The notes under the pieces: generated by a model | What the model saw: the letters and a program-made list of their open reading frames with translations, nothing else | Database searches by the model: none | What the model was told of the DNA's origin: nothing | Part shown: piece after piece, positions 1-6,649 of the stretch | Layout: the number at the start of each line of letters is the position of its first letter | Position numbering within the stretch: the first letter of the stretch is position 1 | Assembly: GCA_900548465.1 (NCBI GenBank) | Contig: URKY01000049.1 | Span: forward strand, 1-15,447 | Reading direction: 5' to 3' | DNA from: an uncultured Eubacterium sp. | GTDB lineage: Bacteria > Bacillota > Clostridia > Lachnospirales > Lachnospiraceae | DNA length: 15,447 nt | Translations under genes and position numbers: made by a program

Positions 1-1
1 G

Positions 2-667
2 GTGGGAGTTGAAGAAAAGAAATACAATTTAGATGACCCACAGGAAAAAACAGCATTTCACAAAAAGGTTGCTGAAATGTTATTGGATTTTGAAGACGAA
101 ATCGAAAGAGATAATTATATGGACTCAGTCTGTTCCATTTTTAAAATACCAAAAGATGGTCTTTCAAAGCTGGTAAGAAAAATAGGTCTTACATTTGTGG
201 GAAAAGAAGAAAAGATAAATGACGAACCTAAAGTCAGTGTCAAGGCTAAAAAAGAGGATGCAAACGTTAATACGCAGCGTATACTTCTGGCTTATCTGTT
301 TGATAAAAACGAATGGTTTAAAAAAGTGGCACAGGTTATATCGCCAAAAGACTTTATTGATCCTTTTTACAGAAAGGTGGCAGAATTTTTCTGGGAGCAG
401 ATGGAAAGTGGAGAGTGTAATCCGGCACAGATAATGGATCATTTTGTAGATGAGGAAGAGCACAAAAAGGTTGCAGAATCTTTTATATCACCTATAAGGG
501 CAAGACTTTCCCTGCAGGAACAGGAAAGAGCAATCAATGATGCCGTAATAAAAATAAAAAGAGAAAGTCTGGAACACAGAGCAGCAAATGCGACAGATAT
601 AGGGGAATTACAGCAGATAATTAAAGAACAGAACAATTTACAGAAAATATATATTACATTGAATTAA
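2..667 (+). CDS. dnaG: DNA primase DnaG, C-terminal part (cut by window start)
   Basis: DnaG makes RNA primers at the replication fork and binds the replicative helicase through its C-terminal domain. Only the last ~221 residues are in the window; the TOPRIM catalytic core and zinc-binding domain lie upstream. The reading frame is open to the first base, so the GTG at position 2 is most likely an internal Val codon. The visible part begins with the end of the core (KYNLDDPQEKTAF, typical of Firmicute primases just after the catalytic region). A Lys-rich linker at about residues 75-90 follows, then a helical segment starting RILLAYLFD that matches the helicase-binding domain. The C-terminus (LQQIIKEQNNLQKIYI) looks complete. 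The next gene, trmK, starts 9 bases after the stop, with no rpoD between. Identification rests on remembered family sequence patterns and is firm for the family. Confidence 0.88.
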   Translation: MGVEEKKYNLDDPQEKTAFHKKVAEMLLDFEDEIERDNYMDSVCSIFKIPKDGLSKLVRKIGLTFVGKEEKINDEPKVSVKAKKEDANVNTQRILLAYLFDKNEWFKKVAQVISPKDFIDPFYRKVAEFFWEQMESGECNPAQIMDHFVDEEEHKKVAESFISPIRARLSLQEQERAINDAVIKIKRESLEHRAANATDIGELQQIIKEQNNLQKIYITLN

Positions 668-676
668 GGATTAGTT

Positions 677-1354
677 ATGCTATCAAAGAGATTACAAAAT
701 GTGGCTGATATGGTTACAAAGGGATATATCGTAGCGGATATAGGTACAGACCATGGGTATGTGCCTATTTATCTTATAAAAAACGGAATAGTTCCAAAGG
801 CTTATGCAATGGACATTAACGAAGGTCCGTTAAAAATCGCAGATAAAAATATACGACTGGAAGGTCTGCAGGACAAAATAACAACTGTTTTGTCAGACGG
901 AATGAATGAAATGACTTCAGGAATGGCGGAATCGGTTGTTATTGCCGGTATGGGTGGAGACCTTATTACTGATATCCTTAATAGAGGAAAAAATATAAAA
1001 GGAATTAAAGAACTTGTTTTATCTCCCCACAAGAGAGTAGATATTGTGAGAAAATATCTGTTAGATAACAATTGGAAAATTACAGATGAAAATATGGTTA
1101 TAGACAACAATAAATATTACACAATATTAAAGGCAGTTCCAGAAAGGGAGGAGTCTGAATATGATGAAGCAGAGCTTATGTACGGAAGACTTCTTCTCTT
1201 GACTAAAAATCCGGTTTTAAAGCAATATCTTGAAAAAGAAAATAAAATGTATGAAGAAGTGCTGAAAAAGGTTGAAAACAGCAAAAATGAAACGATAAAC
1301 AGTGTTATGAATAATTTGAAAATAAACAGGAAAGGACTTGAGTATTATGATTAG
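677..1354 (+). CDS. trmK: tRNA (adenine(22)-N1)-methyltransferase TrmK
   Basis: TrmK (YqfN family) uses S-adenosylmethionine to methylate N1 of adenine 22 in the D-loop region of bacterial tRNAs, acting in the cytoplasm. The 225-residue protein has the family's typical length and opening. The SAM-binding motif VADIGTDHGYVPIYL lies at about residues 19-33, an acidic residue that would bind the SAM ribose follows in AMDINEGPL, and a glycine-rich VIAGMGGDLI segment marks motif IV. A C-terminal coiled-coil-like helix rich in Lys and Glu fills the last ~50 residues, as usual. The ATG at 677 is supported by AAGGA at 666-670, which overlaps the dnaG stop codon, with 6 bases of spacing. The gene overlaps the following nucleoside kinase start by 8 bases, so translation of the two is probably coupled. 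In many Firmicutes trmK follows rpoD; here it follows dnaG directly. Confidence 0.9.
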   Translation: MLSKRLQNVADMVTKGYIVADIGTDHGYVPIYLIKNGIVPKAYAMDINEGPLKIADKNIRLEGLQDKITTVLSDGMNEMTSGMAESVVIAGMGGDLITDILNRGKNIKGIKELVLSPHKRVDIVRKYLLDNNWKITDENMVIDNNKYYTILKAVPEREESEYDEAELMYGRLLLLTKNPVLKQYLEKENKMYEEVLKKVENSKNETINSVMNNLKINRKGLEYYD

Positions 1355-3002
1355 TGTTACTGTTGGAAATGTTGAATATGAATATGAAGATGGAACAACT
1401 ATTTATGAAATAGCAAAGGATTTTAAAAACTATTATGACAATGACATAATTTTGGCAGTATGCAACGATAAACTGTGTGAATTATCCAGAGTACTGACGG
1501 ATAACAGCAAAATACGCTTTATTACAACAGCTAATCATGTTGGAAATGAATGTTACAGACGAAGCGTAGCATTTATGATGCTAAAGGCATTTTACAAAAT
1601 AGCCGATAAAAGCAGTTTCGATAAAATTTCAATAGAGTACTCAGTAAGCAAAGGTTTTTACTGTAAAGTTATTGGAAACATACAAATCGATAAGACTTTT
1701 CTTTCGAAATTAAAAAAAGAAATGGATGCACTTGTTAAAAGAGATATTTTAATAACAAAAGAGACTGTTTCTACAACAAAAGCCATACAGAAATTCAAGA
1801 GGTATGGAATGGAAGATAAGGTCCGTCTGTTAAGATACAGAAGAGCCTCCTCAGTAAATGTATACAAAATGGAAGGTTTCGAAGATTATTTTTACGGATA
1901 TATGGCATATTCCACGGGGATACTTAAATATTATGAATTAATAGCGTATGACGAGGGATTTGTATTGCAGTTACCTGTTAGAAGCGAGCCAAAGAAGGTG
2001 CCGGAATTTTTGCCTAACAACAAAGTGGCGTTGGCGCTTAAAGAATCCGCAAAATGGGCAGAAATGCTTGGAGTCAGTACAATAGGTCAGATTAATGACA
2101 AAATTACTGACGGAACAATTAACAACATAATGATGGTGCAGGAGGCATTTCAGGAAAAAAATATTGCAGATATTGCATCTGATATAGCATCAAGAAAAGA
2201 TGTGAAAATAGTAATGATTGCCGGACCATCATCGTCAGGTAAAACATCTTTCTGCCACAGACTTTCAATTCAGTTAATGGCACAGGGATTAAAACCGCAT
2301 CCTATATCTACGGACAATTATTTTGTAAATCGTGAGGATACACCTATTGATGCAGACGGAAAGCCTGATTACGAAGTGCTTGAGACTGTTGATGTGGAAT
2401 TGTTTAACAGACAAATGTCAGAACTGTTGGAAGGAAAGCGGGTTGAACTGCCGCAGTTTGATTTTGTTGATGGAAAAAGAGAGTATAAAGGTGATTTTCT
2501 GCAACTGGGACCGGATGATGTCCTTGTGATTGAAGGTATTCACTGCTTAAATGATAAGATGTCTTATAATCTTCCGAATGAAAATAAATATAGAATATGT
2601 GTAAGCGCTCTTACATCATTAAATGTTGATGAACATAACAGAATTTCCACATCAGACTTGAGACTTTTAAGAAGAATTGTAAGGGATGTGAGAACAAGAG
2701 GGGCTTCGGCAGAAACTACAATAGAAATGTGGAAGCGTGTAAGACGTGGAGAGGAAAAATATATTTTCCCATTTCAGGACAGTGCTGATGCAGTATTTAA
2801 TTCAGCAATGGTTTATGAACTGTCTGTAATTAAGGTCTATGCAGAACCGGCATTGTTTAGTGTTCCGGAAGGAACGGATGAATATTTGGAAGCAAAAAGA
2901 CTTTTGAAATTCCTGGATTATGTATTGGCACTTCCAAAGGAACATGTTCCAAGCAATTCAATCTTAAGTGAGTTTGTTGGAGGAAGTGTATTCCCGGTAT
3001 AA
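1347..3002 (+). CDS. TGS-domain nucleoside kinase (uridine kinase-like)
   Basis: This is a cytosolic P-loop kinase of the uridine kinase/phosphoribulokinase family, carrying an N-terminal extension that resembles threonyl-tRNA synthetase. From the ATG at 1347 it is 551 residues. Residues 1-62 look like a TGS domain (TTIYEIAKDF). Residues ~63-200 resemble the second additional domain of ThrRS, including HVGNECYRR. The kinase domain follows with Walker A GPSSSGKTS at about 293-301, STDNYFVNRED in the position of the uridine kinase DDFY-like segment, and VLVIEGIHCLN as the Walker B strand. The likely reaction is phosphoryl transfer to a nucleoside, but the substrate cannot be read from sequence. 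The ATG at 1347 has AAAGGA (1331-1336) 10 bases upstream. An in-frame TTG at 1338 would sit almost on top of that site, so I reject it. The start overlaps trmK by 8 bases, suggesting co-transcription. Confidence 0.85.
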   Translation: MISVTVGNVEYEYEDGTTIYEIAKDFKNYYDNDIILAVCNDKLCELSRVLTDNSKIRFITTANHVGNECYRRSVAFMMLKAFYKIADKSSFDKISIEYSVSKGFYCKVIGNIQIDKTFLSKLKKEMDALVKRDILITKETVSTTKAIQKFKRYGMEDKVRLLRYRRASSVNVYKMEGFEDYFYGYMAYSTGILKYYELIAYDEGFVLQLPVRSEPKKVPEFLPNNKVALALKESAKWAEMLGVSTIGQINDKITDGTINNIMMVQEAFQEKNIADIASDIASRKDVKIVMIAGPSSSGKTSFCHRLSIQLMAQGLKPHPISTDNYFVNREDTPIDADGKPDYEVLETVDVELFNRQMSELLEGKRVELPQFDFVDGKREYKGDFLQLGPDDVLVIEGIHCLNDKMSYNLPNENKYRICVSALTSLNVDEHNRISTSDLRLLRRIVRDVRTRGASAETTIEMWKRVRRGEEKYIFPFQDSADAVFNSAMVYELSVIKVYAEPALFSVPEGTDEYLEAKRLLKFLDYVLALPKEHVPSNSILSEFVGGSVFPV

Positions 3003-3020
3003 ACATAATAAAAGTTAATA

Positions 3021-3049
3021 TTGAAAAAAACAGGCATATATGTTAGTTT
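3021..3049 (+). promoter_or_regulatory. Candidate sigma-A promoter for rnpB
   Basis: TTGAAA at 3021-3026 is followed after 17 bases by TAGTTT at 3044-3049. A TG dinucleotide at 3041-3042 gives an extended -10 form. The -10 hexamer itself is weak (3 of 6). A start about 7 bases downstream would fall at ~3056, which agrees with the RNA 5' end predicted independently from the P1 helix (3057-3059). That agreement is the main support. Confidence 0.5.
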
Positions 3050-3056
3050 AAATAAT

Positions 3057-3401
3057 TGTGAGTAAGGCAGATGTTCGCTGCTGCTATTGCCGAAAGGACG
3101 CAGGAGAGGAAAGTCCGGGCTTCACAGGGCAGGGTGCCGGCTAACGGCCGGTGGAGGTGACTCCCAGGAAAGTGCAACAGAAATTATACCGCCATATTGG
3201 TAAGGGTGAAATGGTAGCGTAAGAGACTACCGCTTTGGTGGTAACATCAAAGGTCAGTGTAAACCCCACCTGAAGCAAGACCGAACAGAAAACAAATAGT
3301 TGCCCGCTAAGTTTTCGGGTAGGTTGCTTGAGCCTGATGGCAACATCAGGCCTAGATAGATGAACATCCGCGACATAACCCGGCTTACAGCCTTACTCAT
3401 A
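3057..3401 (+). ncRNA. rnpB: RNase P RNA, bacterial class A
   Basis: This is the catalytic RNA of ribonuclease P, which removes the 5' leader from pre-tRNAs. Several universally conserved blocks are directly visible. GAGGAAAGTCCGGGCT near 3105-3120 starts the P4 region. AGGGCAGGGTGCC follows at about 3127-3139, then ACAGAAATTATACC at about 3177-3190. Near the 3' end, AGATAGATGAACATCCGCGACATAACCCGGCTTAC provides the other P4 strand (quoted in pieces: AGATAGATGA, ATAACCCGGCTTAC). P1 is formed by TGAGTAAGGC at 3059-3068 and GCCTTACTCA at 3390-3399, a perfect 10-bp helix that sets both ends. P18 is CCTGATG-GCAA-CATCAGG at 3333-3350, closed by a GNRA tetraloop. The pattern is the ancestral A type rather than the Bacillus B type, as expected for Clostridia. 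Its 3' end overlaps the stop codon of the convergent purine nucleoside phosphorylase gene. Confidence 0.95.
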
Positions 3402-3408
3402 TTTTTTT
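3390..3408 (+). terminator. P1 strand plus T-tract, likely 3' end signal of rnpB
   Basis: The 3' strand of the P1 helix (3390-3399) is followed almost at once by seven T residues at 3402-3408. If P1 forms during transcription, helix plus U-tract resembles an intrinsic terminator. On the other strand the T-tract is the AAAAAAA run coding for Lys-Lys near the C-terminus of the phosphorylase. P1's partner strand is ~320 bases away, so this is a plausible but unusual terminator geometry. Confidence 0.4.
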
Positions 3409-4226
3409 ATTTCTTTAATTGATTCCAATAATAAATCTGAAAATTTTTCTGAAACCTTATCAGCAGTTTTGGTGACATCGTCATCGCTTAAAGCCTCAGA
3501 TGAAATACCGGAAGCCATATTGGTGATACAGCTTATGGCACATACCTTAAAACCACAATGGTTGGCAGCAATTGCTTCACAGGCAGTACTCATTCCAACG
3601 GCATCAGCGCCGAGCATTTTGTATGCGTTGATTTCGGCAGGAGTTTCGTAATTAGGACCGGTAGTCTGAATAAAAACGCCTTCATGAATGTTAATGCCAA
3701 GGGCTTGGGCTGATTTTTTTACAATGTCCCTTAGTTCATTGTTGTATACATTACTCATATCAGGAAATCTTGTGCCAAGTTCGTCAATATTTTTTCCTAC
3801 AAGTGGTGATGGCATCAGGAAAGAAAGATGATCCTTTATAATCATAAAATCCCCAATGTTAAAATCTTTGTTAATTCCCCCAACGGCGTTTGACAAAAAC
3901 AGAATATCAGCACCAAGCATTCGCATTATTCTTACAGGCATTACAACCTGAGACATGTCATACCCTTCGTAATAGTGAATTCGTCCGTTCATTGCAACTA
4001 TTGGTACATCATTTACGTATCCGAAAATAAACTGTCCCTTATGCATCTTGTTGGTAGTTACAGGAAAGTTGTCTAAATCACCGTAATCTATTGTTGATTC
4101 GATATTTATTTTGTTAACAAAATTATTTAATCCGGAGCCTAAAACAATGGCAATTCTCGGGACGATTTCAGTTTTTTCTTTTATTTGATTAACGCATCTT
4201 TTTAAATCCTTATAGTTGTCTGACAT
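3393..4226 (-). CDS. punA: Purine nucleoside phosphorylase, trimeric (class I) type
   Basis: This cytosolic enzyme splits purine (deoxy)nucleosides with phosphate to give the free base and (deoxy)ribose-1-phosphate, a salvage step. The 277-residue length fits the trimeric family. Visible motifs are the phosphate-binding LGSGLNNF (29-36), HKGQF (62-66), GRIHYYEGY with its conserved Arg and His (81-89), LSNAVGG (111-117) and the family signature GPNYETPAE (190-198). VGMST (210-214) contains the substrate-site Met, and CITNMASG (233-240) carries the conserved base-binding Asn. The ATG is preceded by AAAGGAAA, with about 9 bases between AAGG and the start. The gene stands alone on the minus strand, divergent from pyrB and convergent with rnpB, whose last nine bases overlap its final codons. 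Together with apt further right, the window carries two purine-salvage genes. The symbol is taken from the family; exact substrate preference (guanosine/inosine expected) is inference. Confidence 0.92.
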   Translation of the reverse strand: MSDNYKDLKRCVNQIKEKTEIVPRIAIVLGSGLNNFVNKINIESTIDYGDLDNFPVTTNKMHKGQFIFGYVNDVPIVAMNGRIHYYEGYDMSQVVMPVRIMRMLGADILFLSNAVGGINKDFNIGDFMIIKDHLSFLMPSPLVGKNIDELGTRFPDMSNVYNNELRDIVKKSAQALGINIHEGVFIQTTGPNYETPAEINAYKMLGADAVGMSTACEAIAANHCGFKVCAISCITNMASGISSEALSDDDVTKTADKVSEKFSDLLLESIKEIKKYE

Positions 4227-4279
4227 TATTTTTTTCCTTTCTGAAAATAAATTGATTTTCGTATTGAATTATTGTTACC

Positions 4280-4285
4280 TATAAT
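4280..4285 (+). promoter_or_regulatory. Candidate -10 element for pyrB-pyrI
   Basis: A perfect TATAAT lies at 4280-4285, about 45 bases before the pyrB start, in the 97-base divergent gap. No good -35 sits at the normal distance: TTTTCG at 4256-4261 has an 18-base spacing but poor match, and TTGATT at 4252-4257 is 22 bases away. The leader left after this -10 (~38 bases) is too short for a PyrR-type attenuator, so any pyrimidine control must work another way. Confidence 0.4.
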
Positions 4286-4329
4286 GTATCATTTTAATAG
4301 CAAAAAATAAATACATTTGGAGGGTGAAG

Positions 4330-5247
4330 ATGAGACATTTAATTAGTCCGTTGGATTTTTCTGTTGAAGAGTTGGACAAGTTACTTGAACTGGCTAATGA
4401 CATTGAAAAGAATCCAAAAAAATACAGCGAAGCATGTAAGGGAAAAAAGCTTGCTACTTTGTTTTACGAACCTAGTACACGAACAAGACTTAGTTTTGAA
4501 GCAGCAATGCTTAATCTTGGGGGAAATGTTCTTGGATTTTCCGAAGCTACATCTAGTTCTGCCGCAAAAGGAGAAAGTGTTGCAGATACAATACGGATAA
4601 TTTCCTGTTACGCGGACATTGCAGCGATGAGACATCCTAAGGAAGGCGCAGCATTGGTGGCTGCTAACAATTCCAGAATACCTGTTATTAATGCAGGTGA
4701 TGGAGGACATCAGCATCCTACACAGACTTTGGCAGATTTGCTAACAATAAAGTCATTAAAGGGGAGACTTAACAATTTTACAATTGGTCTTTGCGGAGAT
4801 TTGAAATTCGGCAGAACAGTACATTCTTTAATAAATGCACTGCTCAGGTATGACAATGTAAAGTTTGTTTTGATTTCACCACCGGAATTAAAGGTTCCGC
4901 AGTATATTACTGATAATATAAAGGCGAGCGGAGCACAATATGAAGAAATTACAAGACTGGAAGATGCAATTAGTGAGCTTGATGTATTGTATATGACGAG
5001 AGTTCAAAAAGAGCGTTTCTTTAATGAAGAAGATTATATAAGATTAAAAGACAGCTTCATCCTTGATAAGAAAAAAATGAAACTGGCAAAAGAAGATATG
5101 CTTGTATTACATCCATTGCCTAGAGTTAACGAAATTTCCGTAGAAGTGGACAAAGATCCGAGAGCGGTATATTTTAAACAGGCTCAATATGCTGTTTATG
5201 TTAGAATGGCATTGATTTTGACATTGTTGGAGGTGGAAGTATGCTAA
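4330..5247 (+). CDS. pyrB: Aspartate carbamoyltransferase, catalytic chain
   Basis: PyrB condenses carbamoyl phosphate with L-aspartate to N-carbamoyl-L-aspartate, the committed step of pyrimidine synthesis. The 305-residue protein shows the complete active site. [13 protein letters not shown] (45-57) is the carbamoyl-phosphate loop, SSAAKGES (76-83) contains the loop Lys from the neighbouring chain, and MRHP (100-103), [12 protein letters not shown] (127-138) and [10 protein letters not shown] (260-269) follow. The ATG at 4330 sits 6 bases after GGAGG (4319-4323). An in-frame GTG at 4324 directly abuts that site and is unlikely to be used. The stop overlaps the pyrI start by 7 bases, so equimolar, coupled production of the two chains is expected. 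No other pyr genes are adjacent, so this is a detached pyrBI unit. Confidence 0.96.
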   Translation: MRHLISPLDFSVEELDKLLELANDIEKNPKKYSEACKGKKLATLFYEPSTRTRLSFEAAMLNLGGNVLGFSEATSSSAAKGESVADTIRIISCYADIAAMRHPKEGAALVAANNSRIPVINAGDGGHQHPTQTLADLLTIKSLKGRLNNFTIGLCGDLKFGRTVHSLINALLRYDNVKFVLISPPELKVPQYITDNIKASGAQYEEITRLEDAISELDVLYMTRVQKERFFNEEDYIRLKDSFILDKKKMKLAKEDMLVLHPLPRVNEISVEVDKDPRAVYFKQAQYAVYVRMALILTLLEVEVC

Positions 5248-5681
5248 ATATAGACTCAATAAGAAATGGATTTGTTCTTGACCATATTCAGGCAGGACGT
5301 GCAATGGCTATTTACCATTATCTTAACCTTGATGAATTGGAATGTCAGGTGGCAATTATTAAAAATGCCAGAAGCAATAAGATGGGACGAAAAGACATTA
5401 TAAAAGTCGAAGGTTCCCTTGATATTATGGATTTTGATGTTCTTGGATTTATTGATCATAACATTACGGTTGATATTATAAAAGACGGCGTTCTGGTTGA
5501 AAAGAAAGAGCTTAAATTGCCGGAAAAAATTACTAATGTTTTACATTGCAAAAACCCAAGATGTATAACATCAATTGAGCAGGAACTGGATCATGTTTTC
5601 GTTCTTACAGACAGAAAGAATGGTTTATACAGCTGCCAGTACTGTGAGGAACAGCAGGGCAAACTGTGGGAGAAACTATAA
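5241..5681 (+). CDS. pyrI: Aspartate carbamoyltransferase, regulatory chain
   Basis: PyrI is the nucleotide-binding regulatory subunit that assembles with PyrB into the allosteric holoenzyme. The 146-residue protein has the N-terminal effector-binding domain, with [13 protein letters not shown] opening residues ([10 protein letters not shown]) and the conserved [10 protein letters not shown] (residues ~48-57). The C-terminal zinc domain has all four cysteines: CKNPRC as Cys-X4-Cys, and CQYC as Cys-X2-Cys about 25 residues later. The zinc domain is what contacts PyrB. Feedback by CTP or ATP is known for the enterobacterial family; whether the same effectors act here is inference. Start ATG 5241 lies inside the end of pyrB, with GGAGG (5229-5233) in the pyrB coding end as its ribosome site. 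A likely intrinsic terminator lies about 20 bases after its stop. Confidence 0.95.
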   Translation: MLNIDSIRNGFVLDHIQAGRAMAIYHYLNLDELECQVAIIKNARSNKMGRKDIIKVEGSLDIMDFDVLGFIDHNITVDIIKDGVLVEKKELKLPEKITNVLHCKNPRCITSIEQELDHVFVLTDRKNGLYSCQYCEEQQGKLWEKL

Positions 5682-5699
5682 AATAAAAAAATATAAGTT

Positions 5700-5743
5700 T
5701 AAAGGTTGGGAAAATTATAAATTGATTTTTCTGACCTTTTTTA
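5700..5743 (+). terminator. Likely intrinsic terminator after pyrBI
   Basis: AAAGGT (5701-5706) pairs with ACCTTT (5734-5739), and after a small internal mismatch GAAAA pairs with TTTTC. A T-rich tail follows the 3' arm (to 5742). The stem is interrupted and A/T-rich, so strength is moderate. Its place directly between pyrI and the next promoter supports the call. Confidence 0.6.
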
Positions 5744-5773
5744 TTGACTGCAGTTATAGATATAGGTTACTAT
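5744..5773 (+). promoter_or_regulatory. Candidate sigma-A promoter for Fn3-like secreted protein
   Basis: TTGACT (5744-5749) is followed after 18 bases by TACTAT (5768-5773). Transcription would begin near 5780, leaving a ~45-base leader before the GTG start at 5826. The -35 is a 5/6 match; the -10 is a 4/6 match. It lies just after the preceding terminator. Confidence 0.55.
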
Positions 5774-5825
5774 GAATTTGTAGAAAATGTTCGGATTTGT
5801 TTTTTTGTTGAAAGGAGGGGATATT

Positions 5826-6599
5826 GTGAAAAAAGCAAAAATAATTATAACTTTTGTTGCAATTATGGGAATTTTATTTAGCGTTTCGCAGGGCGTAAAG
5901 GCTACATCGTCACCATTTTTGATACTAAATACTTCACAGGATGTTATTACTGACAGTAACGCTGTTTTACATGCCACACTTCTAAATACAGGAGTGAAGA
6001 TTAAGGGGTTTGAAATCTTTATATACAAGGATCAGACACTGGTGAAGAGCGGATATAAGGAAAATAACAGTATGGATACGAATATTACGGTTGAATTTGA
6101 TTTGGGTAAAGATTTAAACATTAAATTGGAACCTAAAACGAAATACAACTATACTATTTATGCAAGAAGTGATGAAAACATTAATCAGGATATGTATAAA
6201 CAGTCATTTTGGTTTACAACAGCAGTAGAAAGAAATACGGAAACAACAGGGGCGAAAGAAGAACAGACGACTATAAAAGTGCAGGAGGGCGTAACTACTA
6301 ACACGAAAGATTTAAATACAGAGATAAAACGCCCGGGTAGAGTTAAAATTAAATTAGCGAAATACAAAGGCAATGGAGTCGTAACTGTAAAATTCATAAA
6401 GGCAAGATATGCTAAAAAATATCAGATTCAGTATTCTACAACAGCAAAGTTTAGAAAAAAACGTACAGTAATCGTAAGAAAATTCTCTTATGCAATCAAA
6501 AAACTAAAAAGAGGAAAAACGTATTATGTAAGAGTACGGGGAATTAATCGTGTTAAAGCAGGAAAGTGGTCTGCAGTTAAGAAAGTAAGTATAAAATAA
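5826..6599 (+). CDS. Secreted protein with two Fn3/Ig-like domains
   Basis: I do not recognise a named gene. The GTG at 5826 is chosen because AGGAGG (5813-5818) lies 7 bases upstream and because it begins exactly at a Sec signal peptide. That peptide is VKKAK, then a hydrophobic stretch to about residue 20, with likely signal peptidase cleavage after VKA at 24-26. A longer frame from ATG 5787 would put the ribosome site inside the coding region. The mature protein (~231 residues) has a first beta-sandwich-like domain at ~28-133 (ITDSNAVLHATL, YNYTIYAR), a Thr/Glu-rich linker at ~134-167, and a C-terminal fibronectin type III-like domain at ~168-257 (YQIQYSTTAKF, KRGKTYYVRVRG). The last domain is strikingly basic. 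There is no catalytic domain, LPXTG motif or membrane anchor, so it is probably secreted or held non-covalently at the wall. It has its own promoter and terminator. Such Fn3 domains usually accompany wall hydrolases in Lachnospiraceae. Confidence 0.75.
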   Translation: MKKAKIIITFVAIMGILFSVSQGVKATSSPFLILNTSQDVITDSNAVLHATLLNTGVKIKGFEIFIYKDQTLVKSGYKENNSMDTNITVEFDLGKDLNIKLEPKTKYNYTIYARSDENINQDMYKQSFWFTTAVERNTETTGAKEEQTTIKVQEGVTTNTKDLNTEIKRPGRVKIKLAKYKGNGVVTVKFIKARYAKKYQIQYSTTAKFRKKRTVIVRKFSYAIKKLKRGKTYYVRVRGINRVKAGKWSAVKKVSIK

Positions 6600-6605
6600 T
6601 GCACT

Positions 6606-6645
6606 AAAAAAGAGTCGTTGTATCACCGATATAACGACTCTTTTT
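6606..6645. terminator. Bidirectional intrinsic terminator
   Basis: A 12-bp stem is formed by GAGTCGTTGTAT (6612-6623) and ATATAACGACTC (6629-6640) with one G-U pair and a CACCG loop. A run of A lies before it (6606-6611) and a run of T after it (6641-6645). The symmetric A/T flanks let it stop transcripts from both the Fn3-like gene (+) and the CNNM-family gene (-), which converge here. Confidence 0.93.
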
Positions 6646-6649
6646 ATAA

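Noticed and set aside
1338..1346. Upstream TTG start for the nucleoside kinase
   Set aside because: It sits one base after the AAAGGA ribosome site; the ATG at 1347 has proper spacing.
4324..4329. GTG start for pyrB
   Set aside because: It directly abuts GGAGG with no spacing; ATG 4330 lies 6 bases away and gives the usual N-terminus.
4227..4329. A PyrR-type attenuator before pyrB
   Set aside because: The gap is 103 bases, with no pair of alternative hairpins after the candidate -10.
5787..5825. ATG 5787 as start of the Fn3-like protein
   Set aside because: It would place AGGAGG inside the coding region and put extra residues before a clean signal peptide.
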